From the NCBI GenBank assembly GCA_038380795.1, contig CM076264.1, positions 14,196,001 to 14,260,000 on the forward strand: a stretch of 64,000 nt of DNA, given 5' to 3'. Shown in pieces: positions 62,141-64,000 of this stretch. The position numbers were made by a program, and so were the translations under genes. The DNA comes from Pyrocephalus nanus (Eukaryota; Chordata; Aves; Passeriformes; Tyrannidae). Below the pieces are notes generated by a model that saw nothing but the letters and a program-made list of their open reading frames with translations, made no database searches and was not told where the DNA came from. The stretch's first letter is position 1. Every line of letters begins with the position of its first letter.

Positions 62141-62178
62141 GAAAACGCCGACTTACCACAGCCTTTTGCGGCGTTTTC
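62141..62178 (-). promoter_or_regulatory. Major splice donor inside a perfect hairpin
   Basis: On the minus strand GGCTGTG/GTAAGT (GTAAGT at 62,151-62,156) is a strong 5' splice site upstream of gag. It sits in the 18-base loop between two perfect 10-base arms, GAAAACGCCG (62,141-62,150, plus reading) and CGGCGTTTTC (62,169-62,178). Next to it CCGGCCGG (62,134-62,141) is an 8-base palindrome that could act in RNA dimerisation. It would give the spliced env mRNA. Confidence 0.65.
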
Positions 62179-62265
62179 ACGGCTAACTTGCCGAGCTCTG
62201 CTGTTTTACAGCGAATGTCGGCTCCGCACAGTTTCTGCTGCGCTTACGGCCAGCGCTATACGCGA

Positions 62266-62757
62266 CCACAACCAATTTTCGCCGAACCCCGCTGCTCACG
62301 GCAAAATGCTGGCTCAGCGCCGCTTTTCGCCACGTCCAACGAACTAACTACCACAACCAATTCCTGCCGAATTCCACCCGGCACCGCTTTTCGCCACATC
62401 CAACGAACTAACTACCACAACCAATTCCTGCCGAATTCGAACTAACTACCACAACCAATTCCTGCCAAATTCCAGCCGGCACCGCTTTCCCGCTGCGTCT
62501 AATGAATAACTACCACAACCAATCTTGCCGATTTCCCTCTTTCGACAAGTGCTAGCTCAGTGCAGCTTCGCTGCGTTTACGGCTAGCAACATTTCCACAA
62601 CCAATCTTGCCGATTTCCCTCTTTCGACAAGTGCTAGCTCAGTGCAGCTTCGCTGCGTTTACGGCTAGCAACATTTCCACAACCAATCTTGCCGATTTCC
62701 CTCTTTCGACAAGTGCTAGCTCAGTGCAGCTTCCGCTTGCGACTTTTGGCTAGCGCC
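62266..62757 (-). repeat. Leader repeat array (three 82-bp units plus four diverged units)
   Basis: The motif CCACAACCAATYYTGCCGA or a close form recurs seven times (starts 62,266, 62,351, 62,415, 62,449, 62,513, 62,595, 62,677). The last three belong to an exact 82-bp period, the third being cut short near 62,735. Each 82-bp unit holds nested inverted repeats: outer GCTAGC with GCTAGC and inner GCAGC-TTC-GCTGC. Each unit could fold into a stem-loop in the genomic RNA. The array fills most of the space between primer site and splice donor. A role in packaging or translation is possible but not shown. Confidence 0.9.
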
Positions 62758-62981
62758 TAGGCTTCCCAAATTCCTCTTTTTCGCCTAGCCCAGCGGGTAT
62801 ACACAGCCCCGTCTAACAGGTAGGCTTTTACCACCGATATTAGAATAAAGCACCTCTGGGCTTACCGCGTATGGTTGTCCGACGGGCACGGGGTCGGTCA
62901 CGGGTAGATATTCTCCCCAGAAATCACCTGGCTGCCGGCGTGGAGTAGATCGGCTCGTGATTTGCCCCAGCGACCCTCGGA
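62758..62981 (-). other. Non-repetitive part of the viral leader
   Basis: Sequence between the repeat array and the primer binding site. It has no ORF of note. A second, weaker donor-like GCG/GTAAGC on the minus strand lies near 62,861-62,867. Confidence 0.6.
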
Positions 62982-62999
62982 GTCCCTTCGTGGTCGCCA
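62982..62999 (-). other. Primer binding site, tRNA-Arg type
   Basis: On the minus strand TGGCGACCACGAAGGGAC lies six bases after the 5' LTR. It is an 18-base complement of the 3' end of vertebrate tRNA-Arg(CCG) as I remember it (the match extends two more bases). Proline or lysine primers are commoner in other retroviruses. Confidence 0.8.
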
Positions 63000-63005
63000 G
63001 AAAAC

Positions 63006-63458
63006 TGTTGCCCGTAATGAGAACACAAACTAACAGAGTGTCAGTTTATGCGGTGCTTTATTCAGGGCCCGGGGTCCCTGTGGACTCCTGTCCCAAGACA
63101 GGTACCCAAAGACCCACATTTTGAACGCATCTTTTATACTATTTTCCAAGCAAGGTTACATGATTGGTTTTACATTTCACAGGAGACATAGCAGTTAAAC
63201 ATAAACTTACATATCATTCAAATATTAATCCATTTACCTAACTGTAAACACCGTGTAATTAAATCCCACCACCAGATTACATCCTATCTCTAGTTGCAAA
63301 TTTCTTTTGTTTGGTTCTGCCTGACTTACTGTTTCTTTTTGGTCAGCACAGCTTTAATGTCTAACCAGTCCCAACTTAGCTTCGGACAAGCCCTGACTTG
63401 TCTCTGGCAGGGCCTTTTCAGGCTTATGCTCCAGGCAAACCTTGACCAAACTGCAACA
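63006..63458 (-). repeat. 5' LTR (453 bp)
   Basis: Promoter LTR of the provirus, direct repeat of 55,758-56,210 with one difference (C at 63,329). It begins TGTTGCAG and ends GGGCAACA on the minus strand. It contains the TATA box, an R-region hairpin (63,087-63,102) and the AATAAA signal (63,057-63,062). Confidence 0.95.
63131..63138 (-). promoter_or_regulatory. LTR TATA box
   Basis: TATAAAAG on the minus strand. Transcription would start about 25-30 bases downstream (near 63,103), at the base of the CCTGTC/GACAGG hairpin. Confidence 0.75.
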
Positions 63459-63462
63459 CTAC
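63459..63462. repeat. Target-site duplication, right copy (CTAC)
   Basis: Direct repeat of 55,754-55,757. Removing the provirus and one copy gives the inferred empty site CATCCCTAC/TAGCCCTGC. Confidence 0.85.
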
Positions 63463-64000
63463 TAGCCCTGCTTTGCATCTTTCCAAACCTATTATTTCCA
63501 AATATGATTTATGAGGAGAGGATACATGGTTTCATCAGTGTTTAAAGCTAAAACGCTGGGCTTCACATTACAGTGGCTGAAACTCAAGCACTTCCCTTGA
63601 CTCAGCTGAGGCAGAAAGCTCCAGCAGAGATGCAGCAAAGAGTTGCAGGTTAAGGAGAGAGTTTAAGGTTCACCAGAAGTTGTCTGTTAAATCCCCAAGT
63701 CAAAAAACTCAGTTAAATTTTCACAGACATCCTCCTTGACACGCTGTATCCTAAAAGATGGCAAGAAGGGAGATGAGGCTTAACATGCATATCACAGCCA
63801 GCAGCACTGTTCTCTGACTATACAACTCTTTCCTTAAACAGAGTACATGTGTTCTTAATACACTGCTAAAAACTTCTGCACTCAAGGAGGCCCAGATGAA
63901 GTATTTTCCAATACTTGCTGCATCCCTCTGACTGAAATGACTCTTGCTTGATACAATCTTCTTATACACAGAATACAGGGAGGCTTCTTACACACACATC
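63463..64000. other. Host flank after the provirus
   Basis: Ordinary AT-rich host DNA; no gene or repeat recognised. Confidence 0.55.

Larger units (their letters stand above)
55758..63458 (-). mobile_element. Endogenous retrovirus, gammaretrovirus-like (class I), nearly complete ends but defective
   Basis: A 7,701-bp provirus lies on the minus strand in the order 5' LTR, primer binding site, leader, gag, pol, env, polypurine tract and 3' LTR. The LTRs differ at one of 453 positions. The class is shown by pol (integrase with GPY/F-type end), a single CCHC knuckle in gag, gag and pol in the same frame across a stop, and the 4-bp duplication. It is shorter than the usual 8-9 kb because most of capsid and a central part of env appear deleted. 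Pol is intact in frame; gag and env are broken. It could make RNA and some Pol by readthrough, but cannot by itself make an infectious particle. Confidence 0.95.

Noticed and set aside
1..64000. CRISPR arrays, rRNA, tRNA genes, bacterial operons
   Set aside because: None seen; the composition and CR1 content are those of a vertebrate nuclear genome.

Overview
The window looks like bird nuclear DNA. It is AT-rich, mostly non-coding and low in repeats, and the only abundant repeats are CR1 LINE pieces, two of which end in the avian ATTCTATG-type tail. I recognise no intact host gene. Positions 1 to about 53,000 read as intergenic or deep-intronic sequence holding simple tracts, a few CR1 3' ends and some very old MIR-like SINE remnants. 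Two short stretches (12,985-13,197 plus strand; 23,167-23,346 minus strand) look slightly protein-like, but I could not identify them.

From 53,070 to 54,915 there is a cluster of CR1 copies in both orientations around a small CpG-rich patch that ends at a possible splice donor.

The main object is a complete-ended endogenous retrovirus on the minus strand, 55,758-63,458 (7,701 bp). It has two 453-bp LTRs that differ at one base, a 4-bp target duplication (CTAC), a primer binding site matching tRNA-Arg, a polypurine tract, a long repeat-rich leader with a strong splice donor, and gag, pol and env. Pol is gammaretrovirus-like, with one zinc knuckle in gag, an HHCC and D,D-35-E integrase and a GPY/F-type C-terminus. 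It is one uninterrupted frame that follows gag in phase after a UGA stop set in the context UGA-CUAG, so gag-pol would be made by stop-codon readthrough.

The provirus is defective. Gag has a frameshift in matrix and seems to have lost nearly all of capsid. The protease has Arg in place of the active-site Gly. Env is broken by three frameshifts and a stop before its membrane anchor, and appears to lack the furin/fusion-peptide part. The most unusual feature is the N-terminal part of Env, which has the cysteine, tryptophan and G-x-Y-x-C pattern of an immunoglobulin V-like domain. Near-identical LTRs together with this much damage suggest either a recent copy of an already defective template, or fast decay after insertion.
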